This document shows positions 11,750-25,200 of a stretch of DNA of 64,000 nucleotides, piece after piece. Source of the stretch: Prunella strophiata (lineage: Eukaryota; Chordata; Aves; Passeriformes; Prunellidae); NCBI GenBank assembly GCA_036583965.1, contig JAZBQD010000027.1:6156187-6220186 (forward strand). The letters are read 5' to 3'. The notes beneath the pieces were generated by a model, which saw only the letters and a program-made list of their open reading frames with translations, made no database searches and was not told the origin of the DNA. Every line of letters begins with the position of its first letter. Within the stretch, counting starts at the first letter, position 1. Made by a program: the position numbers and the translations under genes.

Positions 11750-13250
11750 CTCCCCAGCGTCTCTACGGCTTGTACAGAACAGCACCGAGCGCGCCGCGCT
11801 CAGCCACAGGAGACCCCGGGACCGGAGACGGGTCTCGGCCTCCACCTGGCGGAGAAGGAGAGCGCCGGAATGCCAGGCGGGCAGCCAGGCTGGGCTACCC
11901 AGGCTGAACGATCGCCCTGTCCCTCAGGCTCGGCCTCTTGGCTTCCAGCACCTCCTCTGCGGCCCAGGCCGCCGGGGGCTGCGGGCAGCGGAGCGGGACG
12001 GGCGGGAGCGGCGCAGAAAGGCTGCGGTAACCGCGGCGTGACTGAGCCGAGAGCAGCGTTCCCGCTGCCGCTCCATCCGCACTGCAGTGGGATTTGGGAA
12101 GAGGACAGCCACGAACCGGGAAGTGCAGAGAGCTGCCGAAGGGGCAAAGAACGGAGAGCGGTGTCCGCTCAGCAGCCGCGGTGCAGCCTCGGCGCCGCCT
12201 GCCCCCATCCCGGGAACATCGGCCACGCAACCGCCATGCTGCCGACACCGGCCCCAGCGCTGATTGGCCCTTGCAGGCTTGAGCGACAGCCAGCCCGACC
12301 AATCGCTGAGGGAGCTGAGGGCAGGAGGCTGGCTTCCGCCAGCTGGCTGTTGGACTATTCCAAGGCGAGAGCAGGGGAGCACAGCTCAGGCTCACTCATG
12401 GAAACGTCACGGCGCAGAGAGAAGTCCCCTAAATCTGGATCCGCTCCTCTGTATTCTCATCATCGCTCTGATTTCTCTGCCCGCTCCGCCCGATTCTTGA
12501 AAGGGGCCACATCCCCCCCCCCTCCTCTCCCCATCTATGGTTCCCCCCACCCGCTCACGCCGCAGCCTCGTCTCCACCAATGGGAGCGCGGCGCAGCCAT
12601 GCGCATGCGCAGTCTCGCGGCCGCCCTCGCTCGGAGCGGGCGGGCGGCGGCGGCCGGGGGTCCCCGCGGGCGGGCCGTGGCCGGGGGCTGCCGGCCGGGA
12701 CGGGCCGTTGTCCGGCCGCTGTGGAGCGGCGCCACCGCCGCCATGCCCGGCAGAAACAAGGCGACGTGCGGCTACGGCAGCCCGGAGCTTGCGGTGGGGC
12801 AGCAGGCCGCGGAGGGGGGCCGCGACGCCGGGGGCCGCTCGCCTCACGGGGACGAGGAGGAAGAGCGCGGGGGGGCCGGTCCCGAACACAACCTCGGTGA
12901 CCCCGACATCGTCAAGTCCCCCAGCGACCCCAAGCAGTACCGGTGAGGGCGGGTGCCAGAGGACGAGCTGCCGCCGGGGCAGCCCAGCCGGTCGGCGGGG
13001 TGGGCCGGGGTCTGCCCGGGGGCCCCGCGGAGGGGAAGTGGGGCTGGTCCCGGCGGCCGGGGCAGTTGGGTCCTGTCTGTGATTAAAGGAGCTCGGCGGA
13101 GCCGCGGTGTGCTGGTGCTGGAGGTGCGCTGCCCGGGCTGTGCGGGCACAGGGCGGAGGAGCGGCCCTTGTGCCCGGGCCGGGCGGTGCTGGGTGCGCTC
13201 CAGGCACGGCAGTGCCCAGGTTCATGCGTTCGTTCCCAGCCCTCGGCCGG
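11750..13250 (+). promoter_or_regulatory. NRDC: CpG-island promoter of NRDC
   Basis: GC content and CpG density rise sharply from about 11750 and fall after about 13250, spanning NRDC coding exon 1. CCAAT boxes are visible at 12263-12267 (inverted), 12299-12303 and 12577-12581. A palindromic NRF-1-type site, GCGCATGCGC, lies at 12601-12610. No TATA box stands out, as expected for a housekeeping promoter. The transcription start cannot be placed from sequence alone. Confidence 0.8.
12599..12942 (+). CDS. NRDC: NRDC coding exon 1
   Basis: It begins MRMRSLAAALARSGRAAAAG, rich in Arg and Ala without acids, like a mitochondrial presequence. MPGRNK starts at 12743 in a strong context (gccgccATGc) and is the alternative start. 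The exon ends with IVKSPSDPKQY and the donor gtgagg. I chose 12599 because the preceding 48 residues match the length of the mammalian extension, but an NRF-1 site overlaps this ATG. The frame stays open upstream to at least 11870, through the CCAAT boxes, which is probably chance. Confidence 0.85.
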
Positions 13251-16200
13251 GCAGCTCCCGTCTCAAAACGTTCAGTGCAAAGTGCGGTTTGTCAGAGCAG
13301 ATCCCAACTTAAAAACTGTTCCTCTTCGTGTTTTAGATGAGCTTCTAAGTTTTATATCTTTGAGTTGAGGCAAAATGCTTTTCGGCTACCGTTTTGCTTG
13401 TGTTTTTATTTCAATATTTCTAAGTAATACCCTGAAAAGTGATGAAAAATATCAACTTCCCTGAGCACAGCCCACAGCATCGGTGGCCCAGTGAGAGACT
13501 CAGATGGGAACTCCAGCCAAGGTTGAGCTTGTTGGATGCTGTAAGGCAGTCTGTTCTTGAAAGGACACTCTGATAACTTCTTCCTCTAAGACAGAAGATT
13601 ATCCAGCCCTTGTTAGAGCTGCTTTTTAAAATTTATCTTTACTTTTCATGATGTCTAATCTGTGCAGCCAGTGGAGAATCTGCTGCCTGAGCCTGGAACT
13701 GAAGTTTGGATTTGCAGTGACATTGGCTGACAGTGAGGTTCCCTGCTGGCTGCCTGAAGAGGACTCTGCCCATTGGCTCAGGGAGAAACTTGCTCCCTCC
13801 CTTCTTGCCCTACTTCCTTGCTTCTTCCTCTGGATCTCTGCCTGCCTCTCCTGATGGCATTCTTAGTCATGCTACTTTGTGGCAGGCTTGTCCTCCTGCT
13901 CACAGTGCTGATGCTGTCAGGTTAGGAAACTCCTGCCTTTGCTGCCTGAAGCAGCAAACTGGTGGATGAAGCTTGGGGAATCCATTAAAGGCTGTCACTG
14001 TCTGTTTTGGCTCAGGAACCTCCTCTGCATGAGAGAATTTGAGAGAGTGTTTGCTTATAGCATAAACTAATACCAAAATCTTGCAGAAATCCTACTGTCC
14101 ATTCTTAACAGAATTTTTCAGTTGGGAGCACAGAGCTGCATCTTTTCAGACTGATTTCCATGTGTGTGAAGTGACCCTGACAGAGCACAGACATTGTCAC
14201 TGTGTCTGGAAGCAAAGCCACACTGAACCAGGTGTGATGTCCCAAACCTCAGAGGGAGTGTCCTGGCAGGTGATGTGATGATGCTGACACATTTTCCCCT
14301 CTTCACACTTCAGTGATGTGTTCTGCAGCCCAGTCACAGTGGTATTAGTATCTGTGTCTGGTGACATCAGTCTTAACTTAATGGAAAATGTCTTATTTTG
14401 CCTTCTCAAATAACAGTCACAAAACCAAAGGAGCTCTGACATAGATTGCATGGTGTATTTTCAGAAGTGGGTTTGTTGGGACAAAATATTTGTCATGATA
14501 AAAGTTTGCTCATTGGAGCTGTAACTGTGTAGTTATATTTACCAGAAATGTATGTATTATTTATATTAATCCATATATGGAATTTCATGGTCTTGTATTT
14601 ATTATCATTTGTGAAATTATAGCATTTTTCTCAGTGTTTACCATGCACTGATATGTATTTCAATACTAACTTGTAAACAATTGTCAAAGAAAAACTTTGT
14701 GTGAGAACAATCCTGTTTAAAAATTTTCAGGAGATTTAAGCAGTATTTTTAGCAGTTTATTTTATAATTTGGCCTTACTTGCATCAATGCTGTATAGTCC
14801 TTCAAAAAAACAATTGGACTGTGCTTCCTTCTGTTTCTGCCTTATGCCATTGCATTTTTTGTACTGTATTTTGCATACTAGTGGATATTAGTTACATTTG
14901 TCCTTTTCCATTGGACTGAAACATGGAAAAAGTAAAGAACACCTCTGTCAGTGGTGCCTGTGCTCTGTATAACCTAAGCTTTTTAAATCATGCTGGAGTG
15001 AAATCTGAGAGCCTCCAACAGTGCCATGGTTCAGCCTTGGTGTCCTTGCTGCTGGGTGCTTCCTGTCCTGTGTGCAGCACCCAGGAGCCTCCAGATGAGC
15101 AATGTAAAATTAGTATAATCTGCTCCATTAGCTTAATGGGGCTCTGTGCAAAGGATCAGCAAGAGCTGCTGGGTACACCTGGCTGAGCAGCTTTATGGCA
15201 CATTGTTCCTCAGGATGAACAGCCCTGTTCTGCTCTCTGCTCTCCACCAGTGCTGGGGGTTCTCCAGGAGCTGTGCAGACCTGCAGGGCAGATTTGTGTG
15301 TGGAGGAGGAGAAGTGCTGGTTGTGCTGGAAGGTGCTCTCTGGGGCTTTGGCTCTCAGCTGCCCAGGGGCTGGAGCACCCACGTGTGCAGTGTGTGTTTT
15401 AGGACATTCAGGAGGGCTGCAGCTGTGCAGTGAGACCTGTACCTGGTAGGAATGGTTCACAAAGATGCTTCAGAATGCAGGAGGATTCATGTTCACAGAC
15501 ATTCCAGCACTCTCTGTGCCTCCTGCAGTTCATCAGGGCATCCCTGCAAGTTACACACTGGGTGCTGTAGTTTGAATGAGTCAAAATGCTCTTGTGCTTT
15601 TGGGTAGAGCAGATTTGTCCTGCTCAGCAGTCTTGCTTGGGTGTGTTCATGATCACAAAACCCTGGCCCAGAGTAAGCTCTGTCACCTCCCCTTGGGTGA
15701 CTGGTCATGAGTCATAACCTTAACACAACTATCAGACATTTGTTCATTAGCTTTTTTCATAGACTTGATAGTCCAAGAGCTGTGTCCACAGTGCAAGGTT
15801 CTGACCTGGTACAAACTCAGGGGCTGGAGTAGATGACCTCTAAAGGCCTCTTTCAACAAAGACTGTTCTGTCATTCTGTGCTCTGTAACTCAGATTTTTC
15901 TGGGAGCGTGGGATGTGACCATGGGTTTATTTTATTCTAGCTTGCTTTTTTTTGTATGTGTGTTTCTGCTGGATCAGATACCACAGGTCTCTATCTCACT
16001 AGTTCATAGGGTGAATGAAGTATTTTCTGGACCCAGCATTCCTTCCTTTCTGCTGCTGGTGTATCATCCAGTGCAAGCTCCTGGCAGGGATGCTCTGGCT
16101 AATTGACAAATTTTGACTGTTCCAGATTTGATGGTAAATAAATACTGGTGAGGGCTTTTGTAGTGCAGAGCATTGGTGCTTGCAGTCCTCAGAGTGAGAA

Positions 16201-19200
16201 GTTGTAGAAGGGTGCTGCACAGAGGGCTTGTGGGGTTTTATTTATACGTATTCTGTGCATGTATAAACACACAGAGAACTGTTTATTGCTTCTTGATAGG
16301 AGCCCAGCCAGTTCCCTGTGGCTGGTTCTGTGGAGCTTGCAGAGGAGCTCTCTCCTTTCTAACACTTGCCTGCTGCATCTGCAGACCCCAATTATTAGAA
16401 ACCATTGATGAAAACAAGTCAAATCAAATGCTCTGGGGCCTGCTTAGAAGCAAAGGCTAAGATCTTCATTCTGTCACATCATATCTGTTTCCAAGAGCCT
16501 GACAAGTCTAAAAGATGATTGAAGTTCTGGTTTGCCTGTTCTGAGTGCATGAAGTGAGTGCTAATAGCTTAAATGTTTCACAAAGAGAAGAATAAAAGCC
16601 AAAATCAGTGAGCTTGACCTTATGGGGAGAAGGTAGCTTCTGCTACTGCCCTGAACTCCTTCTTATTCCTAGGGCTGTTGAGTAGCAGAAGAATGTTTTT
16701 ACTTTCCTGCTGTAAAATTGCTCAGTCTTGGCTACCATTAGATTTTCATTAGGAAATCACTCTCTGAATATTACATGAAATACTGAAATTTTTGCAATTC
16801 TGAAAATTTAGGCTTGGGAAATGAACGTATTCATTGCACAAAATTATTCTTTCAGGTATATCAAACTGCAGAATGGCTTATGTGCACTTTTGATTTCGGA
16901 TTTAAATTACTTGGATGGTGCCCCAGCATCTTCAGAGGAGGAGGAGGATAATGATGATGATTCTGAAGAGGGCAGTGATGAATATGATGACTCTGGAGCT
17001 GAGATCGAAGATGGCAGAGAAGATGATGAGTGTGGTGAGGGGGATGAGAGTGAGGACAGTGATGGAGATAATGAGGATTTCAATGATTCTGATGACAGTG
17101 AATTAGAAGAGCTGGCTGAAAAGGAAGAGACAAGAAAGAGAGGTTGTTCAGAAAAGCAGGTATGTACTTAAAGATGTAAAGTGCAAAAATATATAGTGAA
17201 CTTTCTTGAGGTCTGAAACCATGATTAGGCATTTAGATGAGACCTTTTTATTGTGCCTGTCCCAATTGATTCATCTTGTGCCTCTGTCATTTTCTTGAAG
17301 CAGCTTTCACTGAGAATGTTGTATTTTCTCTAGTCTGCAGCAGCCCTCTGTGTTGCTGTTGGCAGCTTCTCTGATCCTGAAGATCTGCCTGGATTAGCAC
17401 ACTTCCTGGAACATAGTATGTATCTGCTCCTGTTTCATCTTCTCCAGCTTCAGTGCAAAATGGGTGCTATGTAGCTCTGCATTTCTGAAGTATTTAGTAT
17501 CATTTCCTAATTTGGCTATTTGAGAATTTATTTTCCTAAGCTTGTGATTTTACACAAATACTGACTTACTTAGGAGTTCTTGATATGGGAGAAGGTGTCT
17601 CATACACTTTGCCAAGCTGTGCATTAGCTTACATCAACTTTATTTGTTACCCATTAAATTGAGGGGAATTATGTTACCTGTGGCTTTACAGACCAGGTTG
17701 GAGCTACAGACCTTTGTCTGCTGGTAAAGGGTGATGAATTAGTAATGTGGAAACAGAAACCATGTGGAGTTTCTGACCAGGTGTGTCTCAAAATACTGTT
17801 CTTGCCTGCTTGGGGCCAGGCCTGCCTGGGAGGGCACTGTCAGAGGCAAACCACAGCAGTACTGGGCAGATCACCCAGGCTGTTGGTATTCAGGAATTTC
17901 CTCTGCCTCTGAGCTGTGGGTCAGTCACAGAGGGGTTGCTGTAGCTGCAGTGAGGATTAACAGATTATTGTCATTTTGGCCCTGTTGGTGATTTTCTGTT
18001 GCAGTGGTTTTTATGGGCAGTTTGAAGTACCCAGATGAGAACGGGTTTGATGCGTTCCTGAAGAAGCACGGGGGCGGTGACAACGCCTCGACGGACTGTG
18101 AGAGGACAGTGTTCCAGTTTGATGTGCAGAGGAAGTACTTCAAAGAAGCCCTGGATAGGTAACTTTGTATGAATGGTGATTAGGTGGTAATTAATGTCTG
18201 TATGTGCCTCAGGAGCTTGGGTGTAGTTGTCCAGTTCTTCATTTTGGGGTGATCAAAGCTGTTGCTGAACTTCCATAGCTACCTGCACTACAGCAGTGAT
18301 ACTGAATACAGGACAGTGCTGTTTCTCTTTGGATATGTTGCTGGTTTTTTTTTTTTTTTTTTTTTGGGATTATGAGGACCCATGTTTAAGTCTTAACACA
18401 TGCAGCTCTTTGATTGTTTTGGCACTCTTAAACTGGTAGCATTGATGACAGGAGAAATGTGCTGCAGTGTGACAGCTGATCAGAGGGGAAGTGCTCCCAG
18501 AATCCTTGTGACTCATCCTTTGAAATGTCTGTCCTGATGGAGTTACTGTTTTTTCTAAATTGTTAGTTTGTTTCAGGCAGCCTTCAAAGTTATGGTACAA
18601 AGTGTGTCTCAGAAGGAGACATTTAACCCAGTGCAGGTTATTCACTGCTGAATGTCTCTTTTGCCAGAAAGTGCTTAACTTGCTCTTTTGTGCTGTTGGA
18701 ACAGCAGAGCTCCACTGGTTGGCATGGTTTCCTTTAGTGAGAGGAATTTCTCATTCATAGGGGCATAGCTGAATATTCTTGATGCCATAAAATATCTCAG
18801 GGAGGAGACTAAGTTCCACTGCAAATTTACTTTGACATGAGAGCAAGTGCTTGCACATTTTTCCAACTATAACCTAAATTTTACTTTACTAGGCCAATTT
18901 CAGCTTCCATTTGCAGATGAATCCAGGTTTTTAAGATGTTTGGAAGTGTGAAAGAATCAAAAAAATATAATTGCAATTTGTCACAACAGCTTGCTTAGTG
19001 CAGAGGAAAACAGAAATTTGGAGTTCTGTAGAACAGCTTCTCATACAAATGAGATAAATGAGTGCTGAGGATGAATTCTGCTCATTCAAGCACTTGTGGA
19101 TCTGAAGGAATGGAAAGACATCACCTTCCAGTTGTCTTCAGTGTAATGGGTCTTCTGGCTATAGAACTCCATCAGGGATATATTACTTTTAATCTTTTAT

Positions 19201-22200
19201 TGCTCTTAACCTTTTGTTTCAGCCAGTTCAGTTTTTCATTAAAAAATCTCAGCAAACAAAACAGAACTATTATATTCTCTGGCAGCCTTCTGCAGAGTCT
19301 GCATGCACTGTAGATCTCTCCCTTTACAGTGCTCTGCTCTCTGAGGATACAGAAGAAATTTATTTGGATGGAAATGCTGACTTTTATAGTAGATAATAAA
19401 ATTGTAATGGATATAGAAACTTGTGTTTCACAACAGTTTGTTTCCTGGAGTTAGGAAGAAACTTCTCCTGTGGTCATGTTGTTCCTGAGGAAAAACTGGG
19501 ATTTTCCTCTGAAGCATCTGATACTGGTCCCTATTAGCTCCAGATTCCAGACTAGGTGGATCACTTGTCTCATGTGGTGTGATCATTCTTAGGATGTAAT
19601 GCAGATAGTCCTGCACCCATTAATGCCAAGTCCTACTGCCTCCAACCAATTCAGTCCCACTCTGGAGCTGGGAACTCCTGCCCTTTGCTTTCTGATGACT
19701 TTTATCTTTATTTAAGACCTTATAGTCCAGAATGACATAGCTTGTAGTAAGTCAAGCAGCTTTGTAAACCAAAGTAGTAGATGTTGGATTTAATTACTGT
19801 GGTTTTGCCCTGGTTTCATAGACACTGAAGAAAAGTATATGAATTTTTCTGTTCCATAGGTGGGCACAATTCTTTATTCACCCATTAATGATCAGGGATG
19901 CAATAGATCGAGAAGTGGAGGCTGTGGACAGTGGTAAGTAAGAGAATCTTCTCCTGTGTGTTTAGCTCATCTTCTTAAAACAAAACCTACTTTGTAACAC
20001 TGTTTATTGTTTCTGTGTTGAACTCCCCTTCTAAGCACATCAGTCAACTTCACCTAATTTACCAGAGAGAGTAAACTCTTGAATTGAAGCTTTGTGGCTG
20101 TTAGACATCAGTAGCTTTTAGAGGAAGAAAGACTGGATGTGGTGCCAGCACTGTGAGAATTTACCCTTGCATTTTCATTAATTGGAAATTAATAATCTGA
20201 AGTGGTTTGGCAGTAACTGGCAGGGCAGTTACATGGGCATGTGGCTGCTCTGCAGTGAGCAAAATGCCTTTAGCTCCAGCACAGCCCCAGAGCCCTCTCT
20301 CAGTCCTGTGCAGAGTTAATACAATAAGCTGAGGTGGTTTTACTTGTCTCCTCTAACACCTGAATAACTAAAAAGTCACTTCCCAGAAGGAAATTAAACC
20401 AGGCACAGAAGCAAGTGGAGTGTTGATTTTCTTATATGTGATGGATACTTCCAGACTGCCTCTAAAATGTCACTATTTTAGGGAAAAAAATAGCAGATAT
20501 CCCAACTAGGTCAAATATTTATTCCAAGTAATTTTCTTTATCTGTCTTCTGGCAAGGAAAAGTGGGTGATTTCATCTTTGAATTTAGATAAAAGTCAGTG
20601 TAAACAAGGACCTGCCTTTGAGTTAAGGTGTGGTTCTTCAACAGCTTCAGCCATTTTACACCTTGGTGGTGCAGAACCAGTCCTTCCCTTGCAGTGACAC
20701 TGTGGTAATGTGCTGAAATGGTGTCATCTTGCTGAACTGGCTGCAGGAGAGCCCAGCCACAGGAATTGGTTTACAGCTCTGCTGTACATGGTTGTTATTA
20801 CCAGCAAAACAGGAATGGGAAAATGCAGTTCAGGAGGGTGAATTGATTTTGGCAGAACCCCATATTTAGATTAGTGTAAAGTGTGGTTGTAAAGCTGCAT
20901 TTTTAGAAACTTATCTTGCTCACCTTTCAATTTCTTATTTCATTGTCAGGCTAGGGGTTGTTCTGTGTGACATATGGTAGAAACAGGTTTGTAATTGTCC
21001 TCTGGCCCTTACTGCAGGGTCTGATCCTGTGTAATATTGATGGCTTTTGTCCCCATTTGAACTTAACATAGTCAGAGCATTCAGACAGGACAAGTTGGTG
21101 CTTTACATGCTTTTCCTTTTTAACACTTTCTTTACTTCTCAACAATGAGCTGCATCTTTCCTCTTATACTTGTTACTGCTAGCAATCCTTTTTCTTATTT
21201 CACTACTTCATTCATATAGTAAAAGAAATTCCAGACTGCATCTGTGTGGTATGTCTCCTTTTCAGTTTGGCTGGGATTTGTGCTTTGTTTTGTGGGAACA
21301 TGATGTCAAACTTTGATGCATACCACTGCAAATTCTTATAATTAACAGAGTATCAGCTTGCAAGGCCCTCTGATGCAAACAGAAAGGAGATGTTATTTGG
21401 GAGTCTTGCCAGGCCTGGACATCCTATGAAGAAATTCTTTTGGGGTAAGTTCTGAATTTCTGTTATAAAATGGTGATGATACTTTAACTTTTAACCACTT
21501 AGAAGTTTGAGTGGTTAGGTGCACTAACATGAACTGTCATATCACAGCAACCATAAAACTTGTTCAGAAGAGTTCAAGCAATTATCTATTTTACAGGAAA
21601 ATGGTTGGGAATAAAAGCAGCTGTCTCCTTTTTAAGATACTTTTGTTTCTGGTACTGCTTTTTGCTGATGTTATAACTGGGTGCTGAAGATGTATAATTA
21701 TGGAACTTTCTCTTAACAAAGGTGATGCTCTCTGAATCATCTCCACCTTGCTTAATCTCAGTTTTTTTGCTATTAGAATTTCCTGGAAAAATAAATTATT
21801 TCTAGGTGTATGTCTGAGGAGGCTTTTCAAAGTAAATAATTCACTGTTGAACTTCCATGAATTAGACCTTCACAGCCATGTGAGGGGAACAGAATGGAAA
21901 TTTGTCCTTCTCTTGGACAATCCAGTCCTTGCTCTCTCACCCTCGTGGTGCTGGTGAGTGTGTAAGTAGTGTGAGTGATGAGTTATCAGCTTTGAAGTGT
22001 AGCTTGTTTTTATAAATTCCTTTGGTGACATACACTGAGTTTCATATTTCCTCCTCTTTTTCCCTCTGCTGTTCTTCAAGTTCCATTGGTGAGGGAATAG
22101 GCTGGCAGCACACAGTGAGAGATGTGATAATGCAGGAGGACTCTGGCTTTGTCATAAAAATATCAGCTGTCCTTTGGATAAGAACCAGAAATAGGAAAAT

Positions 22201-25200
22201 ACCCAGTTTTCTCCTTTCACTCCAAATTTTTATGAGGGATTTTTAATGTGCTTTACCATGATTAGACCTAGGGAGGAAAGTAAATTCTCACTGTGTGAGT
22301 TCTTGTTGTGGATACCTAACCCTGCCTCCCCTTGGATGTTTGCAGGCAATGCAGACACGCTCAAGCACGAGCCCAAACTGAACAACATCGACACCTACAC
22401 CAGGCTGAGGGAGTTCTGGCAGCGCCATTACTCTGCTCACTACATGACTTTGGTTGTCCAGTCTAAAGGTAACATCATGTACTCCTTCAAATCAGCCTCA
22501 TTGCTGCTGTTGGTGCTTTTGGAACCAGTCCAGCTGGAGCCCAAGCCAGTCTAGTGGCTTGTCCAGTCCTGCAGAGGGTATTTGTATGTAGATTTTAGCC
22601 TGGTTTCCAAATGAAACATGGCCTGAGCAATTGTGCTGTGTTGTTGTCATCCTGCTGCTTCTTGGGAAACCTTTTGAATGGGTTCCATTTTAACACAGAA
22701 GGCAAAATCTCAAAGATAACATTTCAGAAGTAATCTTGTAGCAATGAAAAAAAGTCAAACCACTTAAATGAATTAATGCTGCTGCTTTCTCTGCTATCAA
22801 CAGTGCAGCTCCTTAGCAAGTGATGGGGAGACTGAGTCTGAATCTCCCAGTTAGTCTAGGAGGGGTAGAGGTTCTATTTTTTCCCCCATAGCTTGAAAAA
22901 TTCTATACAAATGGGATTAGAATTTTATTTCAGTGGAGAACTGCAGACCTATGGGTTGTTTCTGCTGAGAATAGAAGAAGCACATTTCTCAGAAGTTATT
23001 CAAGTTAGGTTTGTGTTTAGGGAGGAGTTTTGTTGAATGCAGAACTGATTGCAATTCCCATCTCTAAAATGGAGATGGTAATAATAGAGGCATTCTTTCT
23101 TTTCTTCTCCTTTGCTTTTCATTTTGGTCTAGACAGTAAACTACTTAGGTGCTGAATGCCTGTTGAATAGTCATTAAGCCAGTGATGGATTGTAATATTT
23201 TCTATGGTGTTTGTGAAGAAAATGGTGATACCTGATAACCAGCCAGGTCAATTTTGTATTTCCTTCTCTGTTAAAACAAACCCAACAGCAAATCCTCCCC
23301 CTACCCCATCCAGTCTTTTTTACTGCTGTTGTTTACATACACAACATCACTTTTGGAGTTCAGAATGGTTGCTTAAACAAGCAATGTTTTTATTTTGAAA
23401 ACCCTTCTGGTTTGTGACTTATTTCCCTCAGAAAAGAGGATGGGGAGAAGGAATCCTTAGGACTGCAGGACTTCATTTGAGGGGGAAAACTCCTGTGTAT
23501 AATCTGGAGAGTTGTGGAACGAGTTGCAAGTCCTGGTGATTTTGTAGATCCCTAAGACAGTAATTCCTTCTCCCAGTCACTTCAGACAGAACTGAACTTT
23601 AAATCCCAGTTGTGTCAGCCTGGAATTTGAGCACTCTACACAAACCCAGAGCTGTGACCACAGATACAGCTCAACAAACATTAAGAATTGGCTCAAACCA
23701 ACAGCTTTGAAGTTTATAATTCAGAACTTTGCAGTTTTCAAATACACTGATTTGCAGCCTCTTTGAAATAACTGAACTGGTGAGATAAGGTAACTTGACT
23801 TAGATCTTGAGGAAATTGCATTTCTGTCTTTCTTCTTTCTTTTTTAGAAACACTGGATACATTGGAAAAGTGGGTGACAGAAATCTTCTCTGAGATCCCA
23901 AATAAGTAAGATTCATTTGATGCATAAAGACATTGCAGATGATAAAATTATCTCTTCTTAAAATGACATTAAAAAAAAAAATCCCTTACTGGAGAAACAA
24001 AGGAAATTAGCATTTGTTAATTAACATTCTTATCTGGGAAAAAAAAAAAGGCAACTTTTTAAATTAAAGACCACTGTTAATTGTTCCAGGAAGACTTTGT
24101 TTCTGCTTAACAATTATTTAGGCTGTGAGCAGTGTGGTGCTAACTTGAAGAAGTGTTTACTTAATATGTGCTGATGCCTTGACTTTATGATAAGTCATTC
24201 AAACTTAGATTATCATTTCACATTGCTTATCCTTGCTTTGTGTCAAAAATAATTAGAAGCAGAATTAATTAGCATTGTATCTGGAATTTGAGTGTCATGC
24301 TTAGGGTGGCAGTGGATTAGAAATAAATCTTTATATATTTCAATTATTCACTCCAATATGCCCTCTAAAAAGGGGGTTCTGCAAAAGCTTTGCTATCTTG
24401 AAAAGCATTTTTTCCTCTTTTGCAAGATATTTGTTTCTGTGGTGCTTGGAAATGCTCTTGTGAGAGCCTAAAGCCATTCAGAGACACATTTGTCTGTCCT
24501 GGCCACACCCCTCCTCATCCCTCCTGCCCCACAGGACAATCCATCAGGATTCCTTGGGTCCAGGGTGAACTCAGGGATGTTGTTTGCTGTTCTTGGCTGT
24601 ACAGAAGAACAGGTTTTGTGCTTCTTGTGCAGAAGGAAGGGGAGATGTTGGGGTGGTATCCACCTCTTGGTTAGTTGCTCAGTTGTGTGTGCAGGCTGCC
24701 TGCCAGGGCACCTCCCTGGGGCTGGGGGGATGCTGGGCTGCACCCTTGGAAAGGGCCCTTTCCAGGACTCTGGTGCCCTGCAGAGCTGTGGTCCTGATGC
24801 CTTTGAATAGCTCAGTGTAGCCTTGAACCCCTGCCAGTAACATCACACTTCCATTTTGCTTTTAAGTGGTTTACCCAAACCCAGCTTTGGCCACCTGACT
24901 CAGCCTTTTGACACACCAGAGTTTCACAAGCTTTACAGAGGTAAGTGAAATGGATTTAAATGTTTTATATACCTGAATGCTGAAAGAAATTTTCTCTGGG
25001 TGATCCAGATACTTTGTAGAGTAATTCTGTGTGGTTTTAAATAAAGCTTTTAACTATTCTTTCTGCATTATGTAAAATTATTTATCTCTGTCTCATCATG
25101 TATATTTATAATTAATCAATTTATTTATGTCCAGTTGTTCCAATCAGGAAAGTTCATTCATTGACCATCACTTGGGCACTTCCCCCACAAGAACAGTATT

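Noticed and set aside
11870..12598. In-frame open extension of NRDC exon 1 upstream to an ATG at 11870
   Set aside because: GC-rich promoter sequence with CCAAT boxes rarely contains stops. The translated part resembles nothing and would add 243 residues absent from the family.
12407..13225. Long minus-strand open frames across the CpG island (up to 272 codons)
   Set aside because: Shadow frames of GC-rich sequence opposite NRDC exon 1, without splice logic or a recognisable domain.
18343..18365. Poly-T tract as a retrotransposon tail
   Set aside because: No target-site duplication or adjacent element body was visible; a simple homopolymer.
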